A stretch of 19,289 nt of DNA from RGIG1681 sp045596905 (GTDB taxonomy: Bacteria > Bacillota > Clostridia > Christensenellales > UBA1242), in NCBI GenBank assembly GCA_045596905.1, contig JAZODG010000010.1:1-19289 (forward strand). The letters run 5' to 3'. The notes beneath the pieces are model-generated. The model made no database searches. It saw only the letters and a program-made list of their open reading frames with translations, and was not told where the DNA came from. The position numbers and the translations under genes were made by a program. Shown here one piece after another: positions 1 through 6,975 of this stretch. The number at the start of each line of letters is the position of its first letter. The stretch's first letter is position 1.

Positions 1-31
1 CTTCTTGGGAAATCCCAAGAAGTCTTTTTTA
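1..31 (+). terminator. Intrinsic terminator at the left edge, upstream of the asnA unit
   Basis: CTTCTTGGG (1-9) pairs perfectly with CCCAAGAAG (14-22) around a four-base loop and is followed by a T-rich tract (23-31). It lies upstream of the asnA leader ORF and of asnA, with no gene end visible inside the window. It could end an unseen upstream gene. It could also be the attenuator of a leader RNA such as a T-box, because T-box terminators often have this form and T-boxes are known upstream of asnA in Firmicutes. The upstream sequence needed to decide is missing. Confidence 0.75.
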
Positions 32-60
32 TTAGCCAAATATCATAAGGAGATGGAAAT

Positions 61-183
61 ATGAAAAAACAAACTAACGCCGTAGCTGGCGACAATGATA
101 ATGATAATAATAATGATAATAATAAAAACAATACACAAAACAATATAATTTATAAATTAAAATTTAGGAGATTAAAACTATGA
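61..183 (+). CDS. Asn/Asp-rich leader peptide of asnA (40 aa)
   Basis: This short ORF has an ideal ribosome site (AAGGAG at 47-52, 8 nt before the ATG). It encodes a 40-residue peptide with 12 Asn and 4 Asp, including the run DNDNDNNNDNN at residues 11-21. Its TGA stop (181-183) overlaps the asnA ATG (180-182) as ATGA, the layout of translational coupling. The content matches the product (Asn) and substrate (Asp) of the next enzyme, as in classical amino-acid leader peptides. The inference is that slow decoding of Asn codons during asparagine shortage alters access to, or re-initiation at, the asnA start. The Asn/Asp stretch is also a GAT/AAT triplet repeat, so a chance low-complexity ORF is the main alternative. 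No attenuator hairpin lies between the ORF and asnA, so control would be translational. Confidence 0.7.
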   Translation: MKKQTNAVAGDNDNDNNNDNNKNNTQNNIIYKLKFRRLKL

Positions 184-1175
184 AATACATTAAAGAAAAA
201 TATATTAAAATTGACATTTTAGAAAAACAAAAATACATTAAACTTATTAAAGATAAATTTGAAAGAGAACTTGCAAAAGAACTTAAACTTACAAGAGTTT
301 CTGCACCAATCTTTTTAACACGCCAAAGTGGACTTCAAGACGACTTGAGTGGTGTTGAAAGACCAGTTAAATTTGATATCAAAAAAGACGGAACTGAACT
401 TGAAATCGTTCAATCTCTTGCAAAGTGGAAAAGACTTGCACTTAAAAGATATAAACTTGATATGCACAAAGGTTTATATACTGACATGACAGCTATTCGT
501 CGTGATGATAAAATGGACCAAACCCACTCACTTTATGTTGACCAATGGGACTGGGAAAAAATTATTTCTAGAAAAGATAGAACTCTTGCTTACTTAAAAC
601 AAACGGTTCGCCACATTGTTAAGGCTTTATATTCAACATCAAAAATGCTTGAAAAACACGGCTTTGCAGGTCAAGAAGTCTGCAAAGATGTTCACTTTAT
701 CACAGCTGAAGAATTATTGCAAAGATATCCAGATCTTGACGGAAAACAAAGAGAAGACGCTATTGCAAAAGAATTTAAAACAGTGTTTATCATCGGTATT
801 GGAGACAAACTTTCTGACGGCAAGCCACATGATGATAGAGCCCCAGACTATGACGATTGGAGCCTTGACGGAGACCTTCTTGTTTATCACGATGTTCTTG
901 GCAGAGCTCTTGAACTTTCAAGCATGGGTATTCGTGTTGACAAAGAAACAATGCTTGCACAACTTGAAAAATCAGGCAAGCTTGAAAGAAAAGAATTTGA
1001 TTATCATAAAATGATTATTTCAGAAGAACTTCCACTTTCAATCGGTGGTGGTATTGGTCAAAGCAGACTTTGTCAATTTCTTTTAGGAAGAGCCCACATT
1101 GGTGAAGTTCAATCTTCATATTGGGACAAAGAAACACTTGCTGAATGCGAAAAAGAAGATATTGAATTGTTATAA
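180..1175 (+). CDS. asnA: Aspartate--ammonia ligase (asparagine synthetase A)
   Basis: The product makes asparagine from aspartate, ammonia and ATP in the cytosol; it has a class II aminoacyl-tRNA-synthetase fold. At 331 aa it is full length (E. coli AsnA is 330). Recognisable family blocks are GLQDDLSGVERPV (51-63), the SLAKWKR block (79-85), DQWDWEK (121-127) and the glycine-rich GGGIGQSR near the C-terminus (289-296). The start is the ATG overlapping the leader-peptide stop, with TTAGGAG at about 165-171 as ribosome site. It ends at a bidirectional terminator, so it forms a unit only with the leader ORF. Regulation by asparagine through the leader is inferred from that arrangement. Confidence 0.97.
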   Translation: MKYIKEKYIKIDILEKQKYIKLIKDKFERELAKELKLTRVSAPIFLTRQSGLQDDLSGVERPVKFDIKKDGTELEIVQSLAKWKRLALKRYKLDMHKGLYTDMTAIRRDDKMDQTHSLYVDQWDWEKIISRKDRTLAYLKQTVRHIVKALYSTSKMLEKHGFAGQEVCKDVHFITAEELLQRYPDLDGKQREDAIAKEFKTVFIIGIGDKLSDGKPHDDRAPDYDDWSLDGDLLVYHDVLGRALELSSMGIRVDKETMLAQLEKSGKLERKEFDYHKMIISEELPLSIGGGIGQSRLCQFLLGRAHIGEVQSSYWDKETLAECEKEDIELL

Positions 1176-1176
1176 C

Positions 1177-1213
1177 AAAAAAGGATTAGCTTAAAGCTAA
1201 TCCTTTTATTTTT
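1177..1213. terminator. Bidirectional terminator between asnA and the zinc-ribbon gene
   Basis: AAGGATTAGC (1181-1190) pairs with GCTAATCCTT (1196-1205) around loop TTAAA. A-runs on the left and T-runs on the right let it end asnA on the plus strand and the convergent zinc-ribbon gene on the minus strand. The minus-strand stop codon (1206-1208) borders the stem. Confidence 0.9.
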
Positions 1214-2246
1214 TAAACAAATATAATATTCCTGCAAGTATTGCACCAACACCCAAAACCTTCAAGAAGTTTCTGAATCTTGACCAAATAGACACTGGAG
1301 TTTTTCCAATAACCTTTCCGGTTGTTCCACTAACAAAAAGTTTATAAACCTTCTTTCTATACTTAAATGCATTCACATAAACAGGAACGTATGTGAAGTT
1401 AAAGAACACATCTCTTGCTTTGGTTGAAACACTAATGTTGGTTGTTTCATTCTTTCTCTTGAGCAAGTCATGTTTAATTTCTTTTTCAAACTCTTCTTCT
1501 GCTTCACTGATTATTGTGCTATAAAAGTCGTGAATATCTTTTGAAACCGGTTCAACCCTGCAACCACAAGCATATTCTGGAATATATGGTATGATTTGTG
1601 AATAGTCACTCTCATCAAAAAGTTCCAAGAATTGTTCATCTTCACCTTCAGTTGCACATTGGTCAAGTGATTGAATTCTTTTTGTTTTGTCGCCAAAGAT
1701 TGGGTTTGGCACTGAATAAAACATATTATAAGAATCTTTTTTCAAAATATTTTCAGTTGCTGAATATGTTCCAAACATATTGAACGAAAAGTTCCAAACT
1801 GGAATATAAACAGCCATGAGCTTTCCGTCTTTAACAAGCTTCACAAGTTCTCTTGGGAGTTTTTTGTTGTTAACAATAAACTCTGCAAGTTTTGTTGCAG
1901 CTTCCTTTTTTGTTAACTTGAAAGGAATGATTCCATCTGCACAATATCCAGGTTCTGACACAAGTGTTGTTGATGAATTTCCACACGCAGGACATCTTGA
2001 GCTTCTGCCTTCGGTTGTCATGAAATATGTTCTTCCACAAGAATTGCACTTATATGAATTCAAGTTATCGTTGAGCATATTTGGGTGGAACGCTGCACTG
2101 TATTGTCTAACTATAACAGCATTTTTCTTCTTTTTTGGCAAGTAAAAATTAGACTCACAATATTTGCAAGTCAAACAGCCTGTCTTTGGATTAAAGTATA
2201 AATCGCTTCCGCAATTTTTACATACTGATGAAAATTCTTCTTCCAT
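1206..2246 (-). CDS. Double zinc-ribbon protein with C-terminal membrane anchor (function unknown)
   Basis: The 346-aa protein starts with two zinc ribbons: Cys9/Cys12 with Cys27/Cys30 (the first like a TFIIB-type ribbon) and Cys67/Cys70 with Cys85/Cys88. A mixed-charge middle (about 100-310) follows, then a block ending GTTGKVIGKTPVSIW, and a hydrophobic segment (about 331-344) that probably anchors it in the membrane with a short KK tail. This layout matches the 'TFIIB-type zinc ribbon-containing protein' family common in clostridia, which has no established function; the resemblance to transcription factor IIB is limited to the metal site. The ATG at 2244-2246 is required because the first ribbon begins at residue 9. 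There is no Shine-Dalgarno sequence, and the predicted promoter puts the transcript start at or next to the ATG. It is transcribed alone. Confidence 0.85.
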   Translation of the reverse strand: MEEEFSSVCKNCGSDLYFNPKTGCLTCKYCESNFYLPKKKKNAVIVRQYSAAFHPNMLNDNLNSYKCNSCGRTYFMTTEGRSSRCPACGNSSTTLVSEPGYCADGIIPFKLTKKEAATKLAEFIVNNKKLPRELVKLVKDGKLMAVYIPVWNFSFNMFGTYSATENILKKDSYNMFYSVPNPIFGDKTKRIQSLDQCATEGEDEQFLELFDESDYSQIIPYIPEYACGCRVEPVSKDIHDFYSTIISEAEEEFEKEIKHDLLKRKNETTNISVSTKARDVFFNFTYVPVYVNAFKYRKKVYKLFVSGTTGKVIGKTPVSIWSRFRNFLKVLGVGAILAGILYLFKK

Positions 2247-2252
2247 ACAATT

Positions 2253-2281
2253 ATTTTATATTATTTTTTATTTAAGAGCAA
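2253..2281 (-). promoter_or_regulatory. Promoter of the zinc-ribbon gene (leaderless geometry)
   Basis: On the minus strand TTGCTC (2276-2281) and TAAAAT (2253-2258) are separated by 17 bp. The expected start point, about 7 nt past the -10 box, coincides with the A of the ATG at 2246. The -35 match is only moderate. Confidence 0.5.
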
Positions 2282-2301
2282 CCAAATACAACTCAAATCA
2301 A

Positions 2302-2338
2302 CAAAAAGAAAAAATGTATTACAAAAGTAATACATTTT
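2302..2338 (-). terminator. Terminator of the ABC exporter operon
   Basis: AAAATGTATTAC (2311-2322) and GTAATACATTTT (2327-2338) form a perfect 12-bp stem with a four-base loop. On the minus strand it is followed by a T-rich tract (rc of 2302-2310) and lies just past the stop of the second ABC gene. Confidence 0.88.
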
Positions 2339-2341
2339 CTT

Positions 2342-4180
2342 TTAGTCAATAACTGAACTTCCAGCCAAAGAGAACTGACTGTTATAAAGTTCTGCATAGA
2401 AACCATTTTGCTTGATAAGCTCTTTGTGGTTGCCTGATTCAATAACATCTCCGTCTTTCAAAACCAATATCATATCTGCATTTTTGATTGTTGAAAGCCT
2501 GTGAGCAATAACAAAACTTGTTCGGTCTTGAGTGAGTTTATCCATTGCTTTTTGAATAGTCTCTTCAGTTCTTGTATCAACATTGCTGGTGGCTTCATCC
2601 AAAATAAGCATTGGAGCATTTTGAATCATTGCTCTAGCAATGGTAAGCAACTGTTTTTGACCAACAGAAACATTTGTTTCATCTGACAAAACCGTGTCAT
2701 ATCCGTTTGGCAATGTCTTTATGAAATGGTCTAAACCACAAGCCAAGCATGCTTCATCAAGTTGCTCTGTTGTTATGTTTTCTTTGTTATAAACAAGGTT
2801 TTCCCTAATGGTTCCTTCAAAAAGCCATGTGTCTTGAAGAACCATTGCAAAAATATCTCTAACGTCTTGTCTTTTCATATCATAAATTGATATTCCATCA
2901 ATCTTGATATCACCAGAGTTGGCATCATAAAATCTCATCAAAAGATTAACGATTGTCGTTTTTCCTGCACCAGTTGGACCAACTATTGCAACTTTTTGTC
3001 CAGCTTTTATCTTGGCTGAAAATCCGTGAATGATTTCTTTTTTAGGGTCATAACCAAACTTAAGGTTATCGATTTCGACATTACCCTTCACATTTTCAAC
3101 AACTGCTGGAGTTTCTGGTTCTGGAGAAATTTCTTCTTCATCAAGAAAATCAAATACTCTTTCACTAGCAGCTGCTGCAGCCTGAACGCTTGTCATTGCC
3201 TGAGCAATTTGTGTTAGTGGATTTGTGAAAAGTCTAATATAAATCATGAAGGCTGTGATAACACCGAAGTTAACCTTGCCTTTAATAAAGAGAATTGAAC
3301 CGATAATACAAACAATAACATATCCAAGATTTCCAACAAAACCCATAATAGGATTCATTGTTCCTGAAATAAACTGAGATTTCCAACCACTTGAATAAAG
3401 CTTGTCATTAAGCTTTTCAAACTTGTCTTTAAACTCTTGCTTTGCGTTATAAGTTTTAATGACTGTTTGACCTGCATAAGATTCTTCAATAACACCATTG
3501 AGTTCACCAAGCTTGTTTTGTTGTTCAATAAAATATTTTTGTGATTTTGACATAATAATAAACATTATCATAAACCCAATCATTGTTGAACACACAGCAG
3601 CAATCGCCATTAGCCAGTTTGTGATAAACATCATAATAAGTGAACCAACAAACAACACGATTGAACCAACAAGATTTGACACACTTGTGTGAAGTGTTTG
3701 ACCAATCATGTCAACATCATTGATAACAGTACTTAAGATATCACCATAAGGTGTTCCATCAATCTTTTTAAGTGGAACTTTATTGATTTTGTTTGAAATG
3801 TCAGAACGCAACTTTTGGCTCATTTTGAAACAAGCCCTTGCTATCAAGACATTCGCAATATAACTAAACACTGCACCAAACACATACAAAACAATTAAAA
3901 CTCCAACAATATTCCAAACATCAGACATTTCAAAAGGAGTTCCAGCAGCAACAATAACGCCACCACTTAGTTGTGGAACACTCTTTTCAAGAAGTGTTGT
4001 GAGTTTTGCCAACTGGTTTGGACCAATCAATCTAAAAATTGTGTTTGCAATAATAAGGATTGTTGAAACAATTATGATTGGCATAAATGTTTTCATGTAT
4101 TTAAACAATCTGCTAAAAGCTTTTTTAGCATCTTTTGCTTTGCCACGTCCCATTTGTGGACCATTATTCATTTTACGCAT
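2342..4180 (-). CDS. ABC exporter, heterodimer subunit with canonical Walker B (BmrD/LmrD-like)
   Basis: This is a 612-aa half-transporter: an N-terminal six-helix exporter domain (about 30-330) and a C-terminal ATPase domain. Walker A is GPTGAGKT (401-408), Walker B LILDE (525-529) keeps the catalytic Glu529, and the switch His560 is present. The signature is VSVGQ (504-508), altered from LSGGQ. This is the complement of its partner gene: this subunit supplies the ATP-hydrolysing residues of the active site and the altered signature of the inactive site. That is the pattern of heterodimeric multidrug-type exporters such as BmrCD, LmrCD and TM287/288. It overlaps the partner gene by 8 bp; AAGGAGG (rc of 4190-4196) lies 9 nt before the ATG. 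The substrate cannot be read from sequence; drug, lipid or peptide export is possible. Confidence 0.92.
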   Translation of the reverse strand: MRKMNNGPQMGRGKAKDAKKAFSRLFKYMKTFMPIIIVSTILIIANTIFRLIGPNQLAKLTTLLEKSVPQLSGGVIVAAGTPFEMSDVWNIVGVLIVLYVFGAVFSYIANVLIARACFKMSQKLRSDISNKINKVPLKKIDGTPYGDILSTVINDVDMIGQTLHTSVSNLVGSIVLFVGSLIMMFITNWLMAIAAVCSTMIGFMIMFIIMSKSQKYFIEQQNKLGELNGVIEESYAGQTVIKTYNAKQEFKDKFEKLNDKLYSSGWKSQFISGTMNPIMGFVGNLGYVIVCIIGSILFIKGKVNFGVITAFMIYIRLFTNPLTQIAQAMTSVQAAAAASERVFDFLDEEEISPEPETPAVVENVKGNVEIDNLKFGYDPKKEIIHGFSAKIKAGQKVAIVGPTGAGKTTIVNLLMRFYDANSGDIKIDGISIYDMKRQDVRDIFAMVLQDTWLFEGTIRENLVYNKENITTEQLDEACLACGLDHFIKTLPNGYDTVLSDETNVSVGQKQLLTIARAMIQNAPMLILDEATSNVDTRTEETIQKAMDKLTQDRTSFVIAHRLSTIKNADMILVLKDGDVIESGNHKELIKQNGFYAELYNSQFSLAGSSVID

Positions 4181-5927
4181 TTTTGAGTTCCTCCTTACTT
4201 AATTGTGAAAGAGCAATCTCTTTATAAATTGGGCAGTGCTTCATAAGCTCATCATGTTTGCCTTCACCAACAATTGAGCCTTTATCAAGAACAATAATCT
4301 TGTCAGCATTCTTAATAGTTCCAATTCTTTGCGCAACAATCAAACAGGTTGTGTCCCTTGATTTTTTCTTGAGTGCTTCACGAAGTGCTTTGTCAGTTTT
4401 GTAATCAAGTGCTGAAAAGCTATCATCAAATATCAAGATTTCAGGATTTCTTGCAAGTGCTCTTGCAATTGATATTCTTTGTTTTTGCCCACCTGAAACA
4501 TTCTTTCCACCTTGGTCGATTCGTGAATCTATGCCTTCAGGGAGTTTGTAAACAAACTTTGCTTGTGCAATATCTATTGCATTTTTCACAGCTTCGTCTG
4601 TTGGTTTTTCGCCGTCTTTTAAGCCCAATGTAACATTGTCTTTAACTGAGCCAGAAAACAAAATTGCTTTTTGTGAAATATAACCTATTTTATTGTTAAG
4701 TTGTTCGATTGTATAATCTTTAACATTGACACCATCAATAATAATATATCCTTCAGTAGCATCATAGATTCTTGGAACTAAGTTAATAAGCGTACTCTTT
4801 CCACTTCCAGTTGAACCAATAAACGCAACTGTTTCGCCTTGCTTAACTTTAAAGCTAATGTCGTGCAAAACATATTCTTCTGCTTCTGGATATTTGAAAC
4901 CAACGTTAACAAACTGAATTTCACCAGTCTTGAGTGGTTTATCTTTGCCTTCGCCATCAATAATTGTGCTTTTTGTTTCTAACACTTCATTGATTCTTCG
5001 TGCAGAAACCTGAGCTCTTGGCATGTTCATAAAAATCATAATTAGCGCAATGAAACTCATGATAACTTGAATTGAATATGAACTAAACACGGTCATATTT
5101 GCAAGAATCTGAAGTTTCTCAACACCAAACGCATTGTAAATTAAAAACGCACCAATTGTATAAATTGTAAGTGGAAGACCATTCATAACGATTGTCATGG
5201 TTGGGTCAATAAGTGACATTGTTTTTGAAATAAACAAGTGATTGTCAGTGATATCCCCGTTGGCTTTTTCAAATTTTTCTTGTTGATAACCTTCAGCATT
5301 AAACGCTCTAACAACTCTTGTTCCGGTTAAACCTTCTCTAGTAACTTTATTTAAGTTATCAGTCAAAGTTTGTATTCTTTTGAATCTTGGCATTGCCACA
5401 AAAACAATAATAAGCATTGATATCATGATAAGACAAACTGCACAAGCCGTTGCAAGCGTCCATGCCATATTTGTGTTAACAATCTTAATAATTGCCATAA
5501 CAGACATAACAGGAGCCTTAACCAAAAGCGTCATGCCCATGGCAACAATATTTTGCACTTGAACAACGTCGTTTGTTGTTCTTGTAATCAAGCTTGAAGT
5601 TGAAAACTTTTTAATTTCAGCATCTGAAAAATCTATAACTTTATTATAAATTTTCGAACGAAGTTTTCTTCCAAGACCAATGGCAACTCTTGACGCAAAA
5701 AACTTTGCTGTGATAATTGAAATAACAGAGCCAACAGCAAACAATAACATATGTGCTCCATTAGTCAAAATATCATTAACCGTTCCCCCACTTTTTATAA
5801 CGACAACAATTTCTTGCATATATTCAGGAATCTTGAGTTCACAGTAAACGTTTGATATAACAAACAAACAGGTTACTAATGTTAAAAACCAGTCAAGCTT
5901 GCTAAAATGTTTTAGTTGTTTTAACAT
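4173..5927 (-). CDS. ABC exporter, heterodimer subunit with degenerate ATPase site (BmrC/LmrC-like)
   Basis: This first gene of the operon encodes a 584-aa half-transporter. The transmembrane domain (about 10-305) precedes Walker A GSTGSGKS (371-378), a canonical signature VSGGQ (477-481), and a Walker B ending IFDD, where Asp502 replaces the catalytic Glu. The switch histidine is Gln533 (VAQR). These two losses mark the degenerate site of an asymmetric heterodimer; the intact VSGGQ completes the partner's active site. The start is the ATG at 5925-5927 because AAAGGAGAAA (rc of 5931-5940) precedes it. A longer reading frame upstream, starting at 5987, would add 20 hydrophobic residues but begins inside the promoter and has no ribosome site. 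Confidence 0.92.
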   Translation of the reverse strand: MLKQLKHFSKLDWFLTLVTCLFVISNVYCELKIPEYMQEIVVVIKSGGTVNDILTNGAHMLLFAVGSVISIITAKFFASRVAIGLGRKLRSKIYNKVIDFSDAEIKKFSTSSLITRTTNDVVQVQNIVAMGMTLLVKAPVMSVMAIIKIVNTNMAWTLATACAVCLIMISMLIIVFVAMPRFKRIQTLTDNLNKVTREGLTGTRVVRAFNAEGYQQEKFEKANGDITDNHLFISKTMSLIDPTMTIVMNGLPLTIYTIGAFLIYNAFGVEKLQILANMTVFSSYSIQVIMSFIALIMIFMNMPRAQVSARRINEVLETKSTIIDGEGKDKPLKTGEIQFVNVGFKYPEAEEYVLHDISFKVKQGETVAFIGSTGSGKSTLINLVPRIYDATEGYIIIDGVNVKDYTIEQLNNKIGYISQKAILFSGSVKDNVTLGLKDGEKPTDEAVKNAIDIAQAKFVYKLPEGIDSRIDQGGKNVSGGQKQRISIARALARNPEILIFDDSFSALDYKTDKALREALKKKSRDTTCLIVAQRIGTIKNADKIIVLDKGSIVGEGKHDELMKHCPIYKEIALSQLSKEELKNA

Positions 5928-5958
5928 AAATTTCTCCTTTAAAATTTCACATAAAATT

Positions 5959-5987
5959 ATTATAATCCCAACTATCAAAATATGCAA
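5959..5987 (-). promoter_or_regulatory. Sigma-A-type promoter of the ABC exporter operon
   Basis: On the minus strand TTGCAT (5982-5987), a 17-bp spacer and a perfect TATAAT (5959-5964) precede the first ABC gene, giving a leader of about 25 nt that contains the AAGGAG ribosome site. I saw no clear operator repeat. Confidence 0.8.
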
Positions 5988-6072
5988 TTAGTTTAAAAAA
6001 CTTTTCATTTTAATAGATTTTAATTTAAATTACATTTATACTTATATTATAAACACTCTCAAGGAATAATCT

Positions 6073-6921
6073 ATGGAATTACGAAAGAAAACAACAACCG
6101 AAACAACTAAGCCAGTGGTGTCTAAACAAAAGCATACGGTTAATATTCACAAAGATCATCGCTCAAGACTAAAAAGTCAGTTTGTTGGCAATGGCATTGA
6201 AGCCTTAACAGATATTCAAAAGCTTGAACTTTTATTATTTTATGCTATCCCACAAAAAGATACAAATCCAATTGCTCACGCACTACTCAGTGAATTTGGC
6301 TCACTAAAAAATATCTTTGCAGCCAACCACTCAGATCTCATGAAGGTTTCAGGAATCAAAGAAAACTCTGCAACACTTATCAAATTTGTTGGCTCAATGT
6401 TAAACTATTGCAGTCGTCCAGACCCTGAAGATGTTATCGGTTCATCTGAAAAAGGTAAGGCGTTTGTTACCAAATATTTTGCACATATTGAAGTTGAACA
6501 ATTTTATGTTTTCTGTTTAACAAAAAGCAACAAGGTCAAAAAGGCAGTACTTATTAATAGTGGAACATCTGGCGAAGTTAATGTTCAAATCAGAAACATT
6601 ACTGAAGTTGCCATTGAAAACAAGTGTGACCGAATCATTGTCGCACACAATCACCCTTGTAGCAAAGCCATCATGTCAAGTCAAGATTGCAAGTTCACAT
6701 ACTCACTCATTTGCAGTTGTATTTTAAATAACATTGATTTGCTTGACCATATTATTGTTGGAACAGACCGAACAATATCATTGTTTGAGCAAAACATTCT
6801 TGAAAACCTAAAAAAGAAAGCCGTTGGAACTATTCAAATTTCTGAAGAAAAGCGATTCTTTATTTCCGAAACTTCAAAGTCTTATATAAAATCAAATATC
6901 GACGAAGAAAAATGCAATTAA
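6073..6921 (+). CDS. radC: RadC-family (JAB/MPN domain) protein
   Basis: This 282-aa protein has a basic, Thr/Lys-rich N-terminus (1-30), the RadC N-terminal helical region including a helix-hairpin-helix-like stretch (VSGIKENSA), and a C-terminal JAMM/MPN metalloprotease-like domain. The metal motif reads HNHP...SSQD, keeping two His and the Asp, but the usual HNHPxG...PSxxD is altered to HNHPCSKAIMSSQD. The PRE element that usually carries a conserved Glu upstream is replaced by IRNITE. The N-terminal part fits clostridial chromosomal RadC proteins. RadC was named from a repair mutant later assigned to recG, and its real role is unknown. AAGGAA (6061-6066) is the ribosome site. It is a single-gene unit. 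Confidence 0.88.
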   Translation: MELRKKTTTETTKPVVSKQKHTVNIHKDHRSRLKSQFVGNGIEALTDIQKLELLLFYAIPQKDTNPIAHALLSEFGSLKNIFAANHSDLMKVSGIKENSATLIKFVGSMLNYCSRPDPEDVIGSSEKGKAFVTKYFAHIEVEQFYVFCLTKSNKVKKAVLINSGTSGEVNVQIRNITEVAIENKCDRIIVAHNHPCSKAIMSSQDCKFTYSLICSCILNNIDLLDHIIVGTDRTISLFEQNILENLKKKAVGTIQISEEKRFFISETSKSYIKSNIDEEKCN

Positions 6922-6936
6922 TTTGCATTTTTTTTG
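6908..6936 (+). terminator. Terminator after radC
   Basis: AAAAATGCAA (6908-6917) pairs with TTGCATTTTT (6923-6932), followed by more T. The stem includes the last radC codons and its stop lies in the loop. Confidence 0.75.
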
Positions 6937-6963
6937 TTGGCAAAAAATATATCTTATTATAAT
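6934..6963 (+). promoter_or_regulatory. Possible promoter of the P-type ATPase gene
   Basis: TATAAT (6958-6963) is preceded by TTGTTG (6934-6939) at 18 bp or TTGGCA (6937-6942) at 15 bp. The -10 box directly abuts the AAGGAG ribosome site (6964-6969), so a start 7 nt downstream would exclude most of that site. Either the start point is unusual or transcription comes from further upstream. Confidence 0.4.
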
Positions 6964-6975
6964 AAGGAGTAAGTC

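Noticed and set aside
95..118. GATAATGATAAT matches the first part of a Fur box.
   Set aside because: It lies inside the translated Asn/Asp leader within a simple triplet repeat, with no promoter at that position; low-complexity codon content explains it better.
616..1014. 132-codon open frame overlapping asnA, and similar overlapping or antisense frames elsewhere (for example 8361-8711 and 15949-16266).
   Set aside because: They lie within clearly coding genes in other frames, have no ribosome site of note and no recognisable motifs.
5928..5987. In-frame extension adding 20 hydrophobic residues to the first ABC subunit.
   Set aside because: It would begin in the -35 box of the operon promoter and has no ribosome site; the start at 5927 has AAGGAG at good spacing.
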